Positions 34,234 through 43,553 of a stretch of 64,000 nucleotides of DNA are shown here, in pieces. The position numbers and the translations under genes were made by a program. How positions within the stretch are numbered: the first letter of the stretch is position 1; every line of letters begins with the position of its first letter. A model generated the notes under the pieces. That model made no database searches. It was not told where the DNA came from and was given only the letters and a program-made list of their open reading frames with translations. The DNA is from Anaerolineae bacterium (GTDB taxonomy: Bacteria; Chloroflexota; Anaerolineae; Aggregatilineales; Aggregatilineaceae), in contig JAOSJP010000001.1 of NCBI GenBank assembly GCA_027494015.1, forward strand, positions 620,001 to 684,000. Direction: 5' to 3'.

Positions 34234-34827
34234 ATGACCGAAACCTGGCGGCTGTTCATCGCCCTTCCCCTTCCGAACGCAGTGATTGCAGTCCTTGAAG
34301 AAGCTCAGCGCGCACTGAAGAAAGCAGCGCCGCAGCGGACTGTCACCTGGGTCGCCCCGCACAACATCCATCTGACGCTCAAGTTCCTGGGTGAAGCGCC
34401 AGTCAGCCAGTGCGACGCAATCTCCCAGGCGCTGTCGCGCGTGGCAGAGCAACACGGGGCGTTCACCTTGAGCGCGGCGGGCCTGGGCTGTTTCCCTGGC
34501 AATCGCAGCCCGCGCGTGGTGTGGATGGGCCTCGGCGGTGACCAGGCGGCCTTGCGCCTGTTGCGGGACTCAGTCGAGCGCGCGATTGCTCCGCTCGGTT
34601 ATCCTACTGAGGACCGCCCCTTCAGCCCGCATTTGACGCTGGGACGGGTTCGGCGTGATGCGCCGCGAGAGGACGCCTGGCGTCTGGGCGCTGTGCTCGG
34701 CGAAGTCGCTTCTCCAGCCGAAGTGTCGTGGTTGGCTGCTGAATTGACTCTGTTCCGAAGTGAGCTTAAACCGACGGGGGCTGACTACACGAAGCTGCAT
34801 AGGGCATCCCTGCGCAACTCTCGCTGA
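34234..34827 (+). CDS. thpR: RNA 2',3'-cyclic phosphodiesterase
   Basis: Two-His phosphoesterase of the LigT/ThpR family that opens 2',3'-cyclic phosphates on RNA ends. The two catalytic motifs are IHLTLKFLG (about residue 46) and PHLTLGRV (about residue 130), both complete, and the protein begins with the usual RLFIALPLP strand. 197 residues. The preceding intergenic space is filled by element E. Confidence 0.93.
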   Translation: MTETWRLFIALPLPNAVIAVLEEAQRALKKAAPQRTVTWVAPHNIHLTLKFLGEAPVSQCDAISQALSRVAEQHGAFTLSAAGLGCFPGNRSPRVVWMGLGGDQAALRLLRDSVERAIAPLGYPTEDRPFSPHLTLGRVRRDAPREDAWRLGAVLGEVASPAEVSWLAAELTLFRSELKPTGADYTKLHRASLRNSR

Positions 34828-34843
34828 CCGTGCGCCCGCACCA

Positions 34844-34989
34844 GGTGCGCGCAAAGGCTGTCTGCGACTTGTCTGGCGCGAGGGGTTGACTCACCCCAGC
34901 CTTCTGGTCGGCCGAATAGATTCGAGTGGTGTTGAAAGGGGGTGAGGGATCAGGCGCGCTCTGGCCCTACCTGACAGGTTTGCACGCCC
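34844..34989. mobile_element. MITE-like element, copy F (degenerate)
   Basis: 146 bp. Ends GGTGCGCGCAAAGGCTGTC and (reversed) GGGCGTGCAAACCTGTCAGG. The inner palindrome is eroded (CTCACCCCAGCC ... GGGGGTGAGG). No clear target duplication, so probably an old insertion. A TACAAT box for rsfS follows at 35,025. Confidence 0.6.
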
Positions 34990-35028
34990 ATCGCCGCATC
35001 CTGGCATCAGCGGGCGTCCGCTGCTACA

Positions 35029-35421
35029 ATGGTCTTCAAAGATAGCCCACCAGCATCACAGGAGGATAGCCCACTGGAACCCGCAGAACTGGCTCGTGCC
35101 ATCGTCAACCTGGCCACCGACAAAAAGGGTGAGGACATAGTCCTCATGGATATGCGCCAGGTCTCCCCCATCACCGACTACTTCATTATTGTGAGCGCCA
35201 TGTCCGATCGTCAGCTCAAGGCAATCATCGAGCACGTCACCACAGAGATCAAAAAGCAGCATAGCGTCCTGCCCTGGCACGTTGAGGGCAACCCTTCCAA
35301 TGGCTGGGTCTTGGTAGATTATGCAGATGTCGTCGTCCACGGGTTTCTCCCAGAACGGCGCGCCTATTACGATTTGGAGGGCTTGTGGCGCGAGGCACCG
35401 GTCGTAGTGCACATCCGGTGA
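35029..35421 (+). CDS. rsfS: Ribosomal silencing factor RsfS
   Basis: Binds L14 and blocks subunit joining in starved cells. Family features: ELARAIVNLATDKKGEDIVL near the start, ITDYFIIVSAMSDRQLKAII and GWVLVDYADVVVHGF. The ATG at 35,029 coincides with the last two bases of a TACAAT box (35,025-35,030) and has no ribosome site. AGGAGG at 35,060-35,065 stands eight bases before an in-frame CTG (35,074), right where homologues begin, so the real start may be CUG. 130 residues as listed, 115 from the CTG. Confidence 0.9.
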   Translation: MVFKDSPPASQEDSPLEPAELARAIVNLATDKKGEDIVLMDMRQVSPITDYFIIVSAMSDRQLKAIIEHVTTEIKKQHSVLPWHVEGNPSNGWVLVDYADVVVHGFLPERRAYYDLEGLWREAPVVVHIR

Positions 35422-35423
35422 GA

Positions 35424-35450
35424 GCGGCGCGGGGATGCCGCCCGCGCCGC
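35424..35450. terminator. Hairpin between convergent rsfS and ndk
   Basis: GCGGCGCGGG and CCCGCGCCGC, 10-bp perfect stem, 7-nt loop, immediately after the rsfS stop. No T run on either strand, so termination is only suggested. Confidence 0.45.
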
Positions 35451-35508
35451 TGAGCATACTCCTGTCCCGCCCGCTCTTTTCAGTTCAGGGTAGACCCAGC
35501 CTGGCACC

Positions 35509-35964
35509 TCAGGGCTTGTCGAAAATCCACCGGTCAACGTCGCGCTCCCAGGCCAGCAGCCCGTCTGCGCCGAAGAACAGCGCCACCTCATTTTCGCCAT
35601 TCTCGACCGAGTCGGAGCCGTGCACCAGGTTCTTGCCCACTTCCAGCCCAAAATCGCCGCGAATGGAGCCGGCGCCAGAGTCAGCGGGGTTCGTAGCCCC
35701 GATGGTGCCGCGGGCTGCCTTGACCGCCTCCGTGCCCTCCAGCGCCATGACAACCACTGGCGCAGACGTGATGTAGTCCAGCAGAGACTCGTAGAAAGGC
35801 TTCCCTTTGTGCACGGCATAATGCCGGGCGGCAAGATCACGATCCATCTGCATCAGCTTCATGCCGACAATGCGCAGGCCGCGCCGCTCAAAACGGGCCA
35901 CAATCTCCCCGATCAGGCCGCGCTGCACTGCGTCCGGTTTGATGATGATCAGCGTGCGTTCCAC
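35509..35964 (-). CDS. ndk: Nucleoside diphosphate kinase
   Basis: Balances NTP pools by phosphotransfer through a His. Motifs: ERTLIIIKPDAVQRGLIGEI at the start, and the active-site His in NLVHGSDS; RxxxG(A)T is also present. GTG 35,964 is the start because GGAGG lies four bases upstream and the protein then begins at the family's usual position; the ATG at 35,994 would add ten residues. 151 residues. Convergent with rsfS. Confidence 0.95.
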   Translation of the reverse strand: MERTLIIIKPDAVQRGLIGEIVARFERRGLRIVGMKLMQMDRDLAARHYAVHKGKPFYESLLDYITSAPVVVMALEGTEAVKAARGTIGATNPADSGAGSIRGDFGLEVGKNLVHGSDSVENGENEVALFFGADGLLAWERDVDRWIFDKP

Positions 35965-36097
35965 AAGACCTCCGTAGTGGCGTGGAGTAGACACAAGACA
36001 ACGGGCTGAATTGTATCTTCAGCCCGCCTGCCAGCCAACTGCACGTGCCAGCGAGCGCGCCCGGCTGCTGGGCCGAGCGCTGCCGGATGAGTTCCCC

Positions 36098-38551
36098 CTA
36101 CAACTGCTCCAGCGCCTTGCGGAAGGAGTAGAGCGCTTCCTTGAGCCGGCCCCGGCGCAGGTAGGCGTCGCCCAGCATCCGGTGAATGCGCGTCTCTGCC
36201 GGATGATCCTCAACGAACGCAGACAGGTCATTGACCACGTCCGGCAGGTGGTGACCCGCTTCAACCAGTGCCTCATACTGAGCGAGACTGTCCGGCAGAT
36301 CATCGAGCGCCCACAGCGCGCGGGCCAAAGCAATTCTGTTGGCGTGATCGTCAGGGGCCTCGGCCAGCCGCCGGCGATACGCCGCAAGCTGCTCGCTCTC
36401 CGGCACCGCAAACAGCGCCCGCTTTGGGCGCGCCTCGGCAGCCTGTTCCTCCCGCGCCGGGAAAGCCTCAGCCGAAGGCCCCGTTTCATCCCAGCGCAGT
36501 TCAGCGACCGCCGAGCTGTCGAACTCCCGCAGCCAGTCGGCATCTGCCTCTGCGTCGTGCGCACCCACTTCAGGAGTCTCTTCCAGCCAGGCATGGTCGT
36601 CAACGGCGGGCGTCTCGCGGTCAGCCACGCTGCGCAGCCAGTCGGGCATGTCGGTCTCCCGAAAAGTCGGCACGCCTGCTTCTTCTTCGTCCAACAACCA
36701 GGCAGGCATGTCCACCGGCACCGCTTGCTGGAGCGCCGGCTCGCTCTCTTCACCCCCCAATTCCGGCTCGGCGGCTGGCTCCGCGCTCTCCGCATCGGCC
36801 ACGCGGACTTCCTCCAGCGCATCCTCCGCCGCCAGATCAACAATCGCATAGGCCTCGTCCACTGCCTCGCTGAGCATATCCAGCGCCGGCAAGCCCAGGT
36901 CGCCCTCTTCCAGCACAGCGGCCTCGGCAGCCTCAGACGCGCCCTCTGCGACCACCGGGCCGCCCTCTGGCTCTGCGAACTCCCCGCCGCCCGCATCCCC
37001 TGCCATGTCTTCCAGCCAGTCGGGCAGCTCCGGCTCGGCGGACTCCAAACCGAGCAAGGCAGCCGCCTCCGACTCAGAGATGTCCTCCGTCGGGCGCATT
37101 TCGGCGATCCAGGAAGGCAGATCGGCGCTGGGGCTGGCAGGCTCAGCTTCCTCAATGCGGCCAGCCTCAAGCTCTTCCCCGGCCTCGCGGGCTGCGGCCA
37201 GCCGGGCAGCCTGCCGCTTGAGCCAGGCAAGCTCCTGCTCCCCGCTCAGTTCGCCGCGCGCCAGCGCCCGCTCGATCTCCTCATCGCTCATCCCGGCCAA
37301 CAGATCGGCAAACCTCAGACCCGGCGGCGAGGCGGCCTTGTCCACCGCGAGGTATTCTGACAGGTCGGATTCCGGTTCGGTCGCCAGGTCTTCCAGCCAG
37401 AGCAATGCGTCCGGGACAGACTCGCCCTCCGCCGCCGGCGAGACCGGCCCTGCGGTGCCCTCCGGCTCAAGGGCAGCGCCAAACGCGGCCCTCTCATCGG
37501 GCGCGACCTCTGAACGGCGGTTGAGGCTCTCCAGCCAATCGAAGTCCTCGCCCCTGTCCGGCCATGCCAGGTCCTCGTGTCCCGCCGCCAACTCCTGCGG
37601 CTCAAAAGCTGCGTGAGGCGCGTGCACCGACTCTTCCCTCACCGCGCCTTCCGTGCTGCCGAGGGTCTCGCTCACCGAGTCCCAGTCGGCATAGTCGGCC
37701 ATCTCAGCTTCCTCGTCCAGCGGCTCGCGCCCCCAGGACATGCGGCTCGCCTCGAAGGGGACATAGCCCGGCTCATCAATGACCGTATCTTCCGGCGGCT
37801 GCTCAATCGAGAGGTCGGCAGCCGTCATAAGCTCCTCGGTTCTAGCACCCTGCCGCGCGGCCAGGCTCTCTATCCAGAGCATGGGGTCCACACCGTCCAG
37901 GATGTCCACATCCTCACTGTCGCGAAGGTCTTCCGCAAGAGCAGCCTCCGCCTCCTGGTCAGCAGGAAGGGCCGCCTCCTCCGGCTCACCGCTGCTGATC
38001 TCGCCCGCCCCGAGATCTTCTCCTGCGAGTGAGAACGCCGCTTCAACGGGAGTTTCGTCATCAGGCTCGGACCAACTGAAGCTGTCACCTTCTTCAGCCC
38101 GCACGTGAACCACGGTGTCTTCGTCGGGTTGTACGGAGAAGTCTCGCAGCCAGCGCATCGGATCGGCAGCAGCAGGAGCGGCAGGTTCCTCCTGGTCCTC
38201 TTCCAGTGGCGCAATCTCGAATTCGCGCTCACTGGGGCCAGCAGACCAGAATTCGTCCGCCTCTCTCGGCTCTTCTGCCGGCTCATCATAGCTCGCATGG
38301 CGCCGCGTCGCCTCGTCCGGCACGTCCGGCACCGGGGCGCGCCCATCGAGCAGGATCGAATAAGGCACATAGCCCGGCTCGTCTATTTCGACGTTCTCAG
38401 GGACGGGAATGTCGAGATCAGCCGCCGTGATCAACTCGTCTTCGCTGGCGCCCTGCCGCTTAGCCAGACTCTCCAGCCAGGCCAACTGCTCTTCGGGGGT
38501 CATCCGCTCAAAGTCAAATTCATCGCCCGGTTCAGCAGGGGGCTGTACCAT
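36098..38551 (-). CDS. Large acidic protein with Trp-motif repeats and C-terminal TPR
   Basis: About 817 residues, very rich in Glu, Asp and Ala and probably mostly disordered. It carries a 46-residue repeat twice (about residues 20-65 and 222-268), each with LAWLESLAKRQGASEDEL or MLWIESLAARQGARTEEL, then TAADL and IDEPGYVP. At least eight further short motifs of the type P-x-W-[LI] follow (LPSWIAEM, LPDWLEDM, MPAWLLDE, MPDWLRSV and others). The last 110 residues are TPR (AYRRRLAEAPDDHANRIALA). Start ATG 38,551 has GAGGAGG eight bases upstream. It lies 64 bp after a still larger protein of the same style. Confidence 0.75.
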   Translation of the reverse strand: MVQPPAEPGDEFDFERMTPEEQLAWLESLAKRQGASEDELITAADLDIPVPENVEIDEPGYVPYSILLDGRAPVPDVPDEATRRHASYDEPAEEPREADEFWSAGPSEREFEIAPLEEDQEEPAAPAAADPMRWLRDFSVQPDEDTVVHVRAEEGDSFSWSEPDDETPVEAAFSLAGEDLGAGEISSGEPEEAALPADQEAEAALAEDLRDSEDVDILDGVDPMLWIESLAARQGARTEELMTAADLSIEQPPEDTVIDEPGYVPFEASRMSWGREPLDEEAEMADYADWDSVSETLGSTEGAVREESVHAPHAAFEPQELAAGHEDLAWPDRGEDFDWLESLNRRSEVAPDERAAFGAALEPEGTAGPVSPAAEGESVPDALLWLEDLATEPESDLSEYLAVDKAASPPGLRFADLLAGMSDEEIERALARGELSGEQELAWLKRQAARLAAAREAGEELEAGRIEEAEPASPSADLPSWIAEMRPTEDISESEAAALLGLESAEPELPDWLEDMAGDAGGGEFAEPEGGPVVAEGASEAAEAAVLEEGDLGLPALDMLSEAVDEAYAIVDLAAEDALEEVRVADAESAEPAAEPELGGEESEPALQQAVPVDMPAWLLDEEEAGVPTFRETDMPDWLRSVADRETPAVDDHAWLEETPEVGAHDAEADADWLREFDSSAVAELRWDETGPSAEAFPAREEQAAEARPKRALFAVPESEQLAAYRRRLAEAPDDHANRIALARALWALDDLPDSLAQYEALVEAGHHLPDVVNDLSAFVEDHPAETRIHRMLGDAYLRRGRLKEALYSFRKALEQL

Positions 38552-38615
38552 GACGGCATCCTCCTCAGCGTCGCATCGCGCCACAACCGCGCCGGATCAC
38601 GGCGCAACCTGCGCG

Positions 38616-41600
38616 CTACTGCTCGTCTTCGTTAACGTCGCGGAGCCATTCCGGGGGTTCCGATATCTCATCCTGGCCGACGCCCAGCGCGCCATCCGGC
38701 CCCCCTTCAAGCGGCTTGCGCAACCAGATCGGCAGCCAGTCACCGAAGGAGAAGTCTTCGGGCACCGGCTCCTCATCGAACTCTTCTGGCAGAGCGTCCG
38801 CAGGCTCAGTCGTCCCATCATCGGCCACAGAGTACGGCCATTCGGTCTCTGCTGCAACCGCCTCTTCGCCATACAACGGCTCGTCGCCCCCCACCAGGGC
38901 AATTTCGGCCTCAGCACCGCCAGGCAGAAACTCCTCCACAATCCACTCGTCAGCGACGCCGGCTTCAACAGCTACTTCCGGCAGCTCAGGCGCAGCGAGA
39001 TCGGCCTCGTACAGGTCCTGGACATCGAGGGCAGACTCCTGTACCTCAGGAACTCCCTCGTCTGCGAATTCCTCGTCCAGCTTGTGGGCCTCGGAGTCGG
39101 CAATGGCCAGCAGCCAGCTCGGTATCGCTCCCTCCTCCGCCGGAGCGTCCAGATCGAAGGGGAAGTCAGCCTCGTGCGCTGGCAGCGGTTCGCCGCGCTC
39201 ATCTCCGCTTTCCACCCCGGAGGCGAAATCGTCTGCGCGGGTGTCGCTCTCCCAACCTGTCGCGCCGGGCAATGCCAGGCGGCCAGCAGGCTCCGGCTCC
39301 CCGCCCAGCAGCGCGCCCATCTCTTCGTCCAGTTCTGAGGCAACTTCCTCGCCTGTGAAAGCGGCCATCCAGTCTGGTTGCTCATCGGGCTGAAGAATGC
39401 CGGTGTCGCGGGCAGAGGCATAATGCGGCACCTTGTCCGGGCTGCCCCCTTCAAAGGGATCGTAGGGCTGGGCGAGCAGCGCAGCCAGGTCATCCAGCGC
39501 GTCCTCGGCGGATGTCGCTTCCTCCTCTGGGCCAGGCTGCCCCTCCAACCAGGACGGACTGACCTCTTCTACCGCCCAGTCGCCAGTCTCGCCAGGCCCA
39601 GCATGTTCCGACATGTCCCTAAGCCCGGCATCCGCCAGCGAGGCAGCTTGCAGTGCAACAGTCTCATCCAGCAGCGTCGTCTTGTCCTCAGCCTTGCCAG
39701 GCGGCATCTCCTCAGGAGCAGACTCGCGCTCCTCGTGCGCGAACGAACTCAGCCAATCCGCTTCGCCAGATTCGGACACAAGCGGCTCCTCACCCTCGTC
39801 AACCTGCGCAGCGGACTCCTGGGTAGCTTCCCAGGTCTCCCACTCGGCCAGCAACGCTGCTTCCTGGTCGGTCGCCTCGCCCACTGACTCGCCCACCGTC
39901 AGGGTCTCAAGGGCCTGTTCTTCCTCCGGCGTCAGCGCCTCCTCCCCTGTGTCTGCGGCTCGCTCAGAAAGGGGCGCCGCTTCCTGAATCCATGCAGGGA
40001 GGTCGGCGGCGGGCTGCGCCACATCTTCGTCACCCGGCGCAAGGTCCGCCTCGCCTGCGGCAGCGATGGCCGCCAGGAAATCGGCGTCAGCCACATCCGC
40101 CCCATCAAGGGTGTCTCCCAGCCAGGACATCGCGTCTCCGAACTCACCCTGGTCGCGCTCTTCCTGCGCGGCAGGCGCCTCCGCCATCGGGGCGCTCTTG
40201 CTCACCAGGGTATCATCCGGCGAAGAGACGGCTGGCTCACCGAATTGGGCGGCATCCAGTTCCCCGGCAAACACATCGCTCTCGTCGCTAGCCTTGTCCG
40301 AGTCCCAGGCAGGCAGCCATTCCGGCGCGGAGATCGCCTCTACGTCCTTCGGCTCATCAGCCTCCCCCTGGTCAAACGACAGGAAGTTCTGGAAGGCCGC
40401 GTCAATCTCATCGCGAAGGCGTTCGTTCTCGCCTGTTTCAGCCCCACCCCCAGCGAGAGGAAGCTCATCCAGAAAGCGCAATTCGTCTGTGGTGATGAAC
40501 TGCGCGCTCTCGGCCACCAGTGGCGCAGATGCGGCGATCTCACCTTCAGGCCCACCAGTCTCTTCTGCCTCCAGCGCGTCCTGGAACACCGACCAATCGA
40601 GATCATCCACCCCAAGCTGCTCGAAATCGGGCGTCTCGGCGAGGCGATCAATGAAACCGCCATGCACGGGCGTGCCCCCCTCGAGCGACGCCTCTCCGGG
40701 AGCTACATCCTCCTGCGCAAGTAGCCCCTCGCTCGCCTCCGCCTCAGCAGGTGTCGCTGGCTCGCTGCCCCACGCAAAGGGGGAATCGCTGAACTGTTGG
40801 TCAGCCCCACTGGGAGTCGCGGGGGACGCTTCGTCGCCAGCCGGCGTTTCCCAGCCCGCATCGAAGATGCCGAGCGTGGCAAAGAGATCCTCTGAGTCTC
40901 CCTGGTCTCCGAGCGAGTCCTCTTCCGGCAATATTGCTTCGGGCAGCGTCAGCTCGTCGCCTGCTCCGGCAGCAGCGCGAAGCTCATCCCACACATCCGG
41001 CTCCTCTGGCGGTTTCTCGTCCTGGCGAATCGGCGCCGGGGCTTTGGGCACAGCACCCTCAGCCAGGGCTGACTCCCCTGCCTCCTCGGCCTCAAAAAGC
41101 CAGTCAGCCTCAATAGCTGCGCCCCCCGGTTCGGCCAGGTCCGTCTCGGCGAAGATGCTCGGTGCGCCCCCCTCGTCACCCTCCCCTACACGGCGGGCAG
41201 GTGTTGGCTCGGCGAACCAATCCGGCGGTGTTGCGTCCAGCCAGTCCCCTGACTCCCCAGCCCCCATCTGCTCGATCTCTGCGCCTGCTCCAAAGAGCGA
41301 CGCCATGTCAATGCGGTCGGGACCAGGAGGCGCGGCTTTCTCGACGGGCCTCTCCGCCTGCTGAGGAGCCTCCCAGAGATCGCTCGCGTCCAACCCCGCA
41401 TCGAGTTCATGAACCCAGCCAGGAGTCTCCGCCGACAGTGCTGCCTGGCTTTGGCGATAGTAGTCAAGGCGCTCCAGTTCAACGTAATCGGCACTCTCCG
41501 CGCCAGGCTGAAGGATGTACGCCGCCACATACGGATCGAGCGCTTCGACGCGATCCAGGAACGGCCTGGCATCTGTCGGGCGCTCGTTGTCCAGCCACAA

Positions 41601-42248
41601 CTGCGCAAGGATGCGGTGGGCGGCCAGGCAGTTTGGCAGGCGTTTGAGCACGCGCACTGCCATTTCGCCCGCCTCTACCTCGTGCCAGCCGCTCCAGAGG
41701 GCCTCAGCCAGCATCACCTGAAGATCAACCCGTTCCGGGTCCTGGGCGAGCGCTGCCTGCAACTCAGCGGCAGCCTGATCGTACAACTGGCCATTCATGT
41801 ACTGCCGCGCCAGCGCCCCGCGCGTCAACTGAATGCGCGCCGGTGCCTGCTCCTCTCCGTCGCGCTTGATGTACAGCTCGCGCAAGGCATCTTGCAGCGC
41901 GGCGTTGCCGGGCATCTGCTCGTAAGCGCGTTCCAGATGCCAGATTGCCTGGTCTGGCTCCTCATTGCGGTCATGGGTCTCGCTCAGGCCCAGGTGCGCC
42001 ACATAGTCGTTGGGCACCGCAGCCAGCACCCGCCGGAATACCTCTGCCGCTTCGGCGAAATACTCATCAAGATTCTCCTGATGTCCCTTCTGCAGCAGCG
42101 CCTTCCCCAGCAGGCGGTAGGTTTCCACGTTCTGCGGGAGATGGTGGAGAACGTACCGGCAATGGCTGATGACTTCTGTCGGAGCCTCTTGTTCGAGCAT
42201 CCGGCCTAGCTCGTCAAGATACGCCCGGAGTGTGATCATTTCGGCCAT
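38616..42248 (-). CDS. Giant acidic protein with N-terminal TPR and Trp-motif array
   Basis: 1210 residues. The N-terminal 260 residues are TPR units (ITLRAYLDELGRMLEQEAPT ... VETYRLLGKALLQKG ... VFRRVLAAVPNDYVAHLGLS). The remaining 950 are acidic, low-complexity and apparently disordered, punctuated by short Trp motifs: PDWFAEP, PEWLPAWD, LPAWIQEA, ADWLSSF, PSWLEGQ, PDWMAAF, IPSWLLAI, LPIWLRK and PEWLRDV. The same motif class fills the next gene, where the TPR is at the opposite end. The pair looks like a multivalent scaffold: TPR of one binding Trp motifs of itself or its partner is a testable idea. No membrane anchor or signal peptide. Confidence 0.75.
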   Translation of the reverse strand: MAEMITLRAYLDELGRMLEQEAPTEVISHCRYVLHHLPQNVETYRLLGKALLQKGHQENLDEYFAEAAEVFRRVLAAVPNDYVAHLGLSETHDRNEEPDQAIWHLERAYEQMPGNAALQDALRELYIKRDGEEQAPARIQLTRGALARQYMNGQLYDQAAAELQAALAQDPERVDLQVMLAEALWSGWHEVEAGEMAVRVLKRLPNCLAAHRILAQLWLDNERPTDARPFLDRVEALDPYVAAYILQPGAESADYVELERLDYYRQSQAALSAETPGWVHELDAGLDASDLWEAPQQAERPVEKAAPPGPDRIDMASLFGAGAEIEQMGAGESGDWLDATPPDWFAEPTPARRVGEGDEGGAPSIFAETDLAEPGGAAIEADWLFEAEEAGESALAEGAVPKAPAPIRQDEKPPEEPDVWDELRAAAGAGDELTLPEAILPEEDSLGDQGDSEDLFATLGIFDAGWETPAGDEASPATPSGADQQFSDSPFAWGSEPATPAEAEASEGLLAQEDVAPGEASLEGGTPVHGGFIDRLAETPDFEQLGVDDLDWSVFQDALEAEETGGPEGEIAASAPLVAESAQFITTDELRFLDELPLAGGGAETGENERLRDEIDAAFQNFLSFDQGEADEPKDVEAISAPEWLPAWDSDKASDESDVFAGELDAAQFGEPAVSSPDDTLVSKSAPMAEAPAAQEERDQGEFGDAMSWLGDTLDGADVADADFLAAIAAAGEADLAPGDEDVAQPAADLPAWIQEAAPLSERAADTGEEALTPEEEQALETLTVGESVGEATDQEAALLAEWETWEATQESAAQVDEGEEPLVSESGEADWLSSFAHEERESAPEEMPPGKAEDKTTLLDETVALQAASLADAGLRDMSEHAGPGETGDWAVEEVSPSWLEGQPGPEEEATSAEDALDDLAALLAQPYDPFEGGSPDKVPHYASARDTGILQPDEQPDWMAAFTGEEVASELDEEMGALLGGEPEPAGRLALPGATGWESDTRADDFASGVESGDERGEPLPAHEADFPFDLDAPAEEGAIPSWLLAIADSEAHKLDEEFADEGVPEVQESALDVQDLYEADLAAPELPEVAVEAGVADEWIVEEFLPGGAEAEIALVGGDEPLYGEEAVAAETEWPYSVADDGTTEPADALPEEFDEEPVPEDFSFGDWLPIWLRKPLEGGPDGALGVGQDEISEPPEWLRDVNEDEQ

Positions 42249-42342
42249 GGTCCACTCGCTTCCGATATTGGGCCGCCCTGCCCCAACCGTTCAACTCATT
42301 ATGCAATGGTGATTCCAAAAGCGCAAGGCAGACGGAGGGGTA

Positions 42343-43374
42343 TTAGGGCAGTCCGTGTATATATCTTAACTCTTCTATAATCGGCCTCACGTCTGGCGTC
42401 CAGCCCCTGGCAGAACCGAGCGGATCGGCAGCACCCTCATCGCCCAGCAAAGCGCGGATGAGGTTCGCCCAGCCACAGCTCAGCACCTCCAGGTCGTAAC
42501 CGCCCTCCATCACGAACACGATCCGCCCCGCGCACCACGTCTCGGCCCCCTCAATCAGGCAGCGCGCCAGGCGGTCGTAGCCGCTTAGCGACAGGGCCAG
42601 GTTCGCCAGCGGATCGGCCCAATGCGCATCGAATCCCAACGAGACCAGCACCAGATCGGGCCGGAAGCGGTCGAGCGCGGGCAGCACAACCGCGCAGAAT
42701 ACTTGCCAGAAACCCTCATCGCCCACGCCGGGCGGCAACGGCACATTGAGCGTGAAGCCCCATCCGGCTCCGCGCCCTGTTTCGGTCATGCTTCCCGTTC
42801 CGGGGTACAGCGGCGATTGGTGCGTGGAGAGGTACAAAATCGCAGGATCATCGTAGAAGATGTCCTGTGTCCCGTTGCCATGATGGACATCATAGTCCAC
42901 AATGGCCACGCGCTCGACGCCCTGAACTCGCAGGGCATGGCGCGCAGCGACAGCGACGTTGTTGATCAGGCAGAAGCCCATCGCCCGCGACCGCGTGGCG
43001 TGATGCCCCGGAGGGCGAATCAGGGCGGCGGCGTTGCGAGCTTCGCCAGCCAGCACAGCTTCTACTGCGCGGACAGTCCCCCCTGCCGCCAGGCAGGCAA
43101 TCTCATAGGAGCGAGGCGTGGCGTAGGTGTCTGGCTCCAACATGCGCGACCCAGGCAGTCTCGCCGTCGCCTGAAGCTGATCCAGGTGTTGCGGCGTGTG
43201 GACAGCGCCCAGCAGACTTGGGTCAACGGGTCGCAGCGACTCGCTGCGGACGCGCTCCAGAAGGCCATCTTCGCCGAGCCGGCGGCGCACTGCCTGCAAC
43301 CGCCCGGCATGTTCGGGGTGGCCCGGCAAGTCGTGCGCGTCCGGTTGGGAGCCTGTCACTACGAGAGTGGTCAA
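42343..43374 (-). CDS. Histone-deacetylase-fold amidohydrolase
   Basis: Class II/AcuC-like deacetylase, acting on acetyl-lysine or acetyl-polyamines. Catalytic features are complete: RPPGHHA with the His pair, VDYDVHHGNGTQ with the zinc ligands Asp and His, SLGFDAHWADPL with the third ligand Asp, and EGGYDLEVL. Begins TGSQPDAHDLPGHPEHAGRL. 343 residues, normal. Downstream of no obvious acetyltransferase. Confidence 0.88.
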   Translation of the reverse strand: MTTLVVTGSQPDAHDLPGHPEHAGRLQAVRRRLGEDGLLERVRSESLRPVDPSLLGAVHTPQHLDQLQATARLPGSRMLEPDTYATPRSYEIACLAAGGTVRAVEAVLAGEARNAAALIRPPGHHATRSRAMGFCLINNVAVAARHALRVQGVERVAIVDYDVHHGNGTQDIFYDDPAILYLSTHQSPLYPGTGSMTETGRGAGWGFTLNVPLPPGVGDEGFWQVFCAVVLPALDRFRPDLVLVSLGFDAHWADPLANLALSLSGYDRLARCLIEGAETWCAGRIVFVMEGGYDLEVLSCGWANLIRALLGDEGAADPLGSARGWTPDVRPIIEELRYIHGLP

Positions 43375-43442
43375 GGGGTATTTACCCTCCTCGCCTGCGC
43401 CCTGTCTGAGTCCGCTCCGATTCTACAGCCAAACCGAAAAAG

Positions 43443-43481
43443 GCGGCGACTCCAGTGAGGATCGCCACCGTGAGTCGCCGC
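43443..43481 (-). other. Hairpin between hppA and deacetylase genes
   Basis: GCGGCGACTC and GAGTCGCCGC form a 10-bp perfect stem with a 19-nt loop, in the gap downstream of hppA and upstream of the deacetylase gene. Without a T run its role (termination or mRNA leader) is open. Confidence 0.4.
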
Positions 43482-43553
43482 ATTCGATCAGTGTTCGTCA
43501 GGAGGCCAGCGCCAGACTCAAGGCCCGCGCTGCCTCCCATGTCGGGCGGTGAG

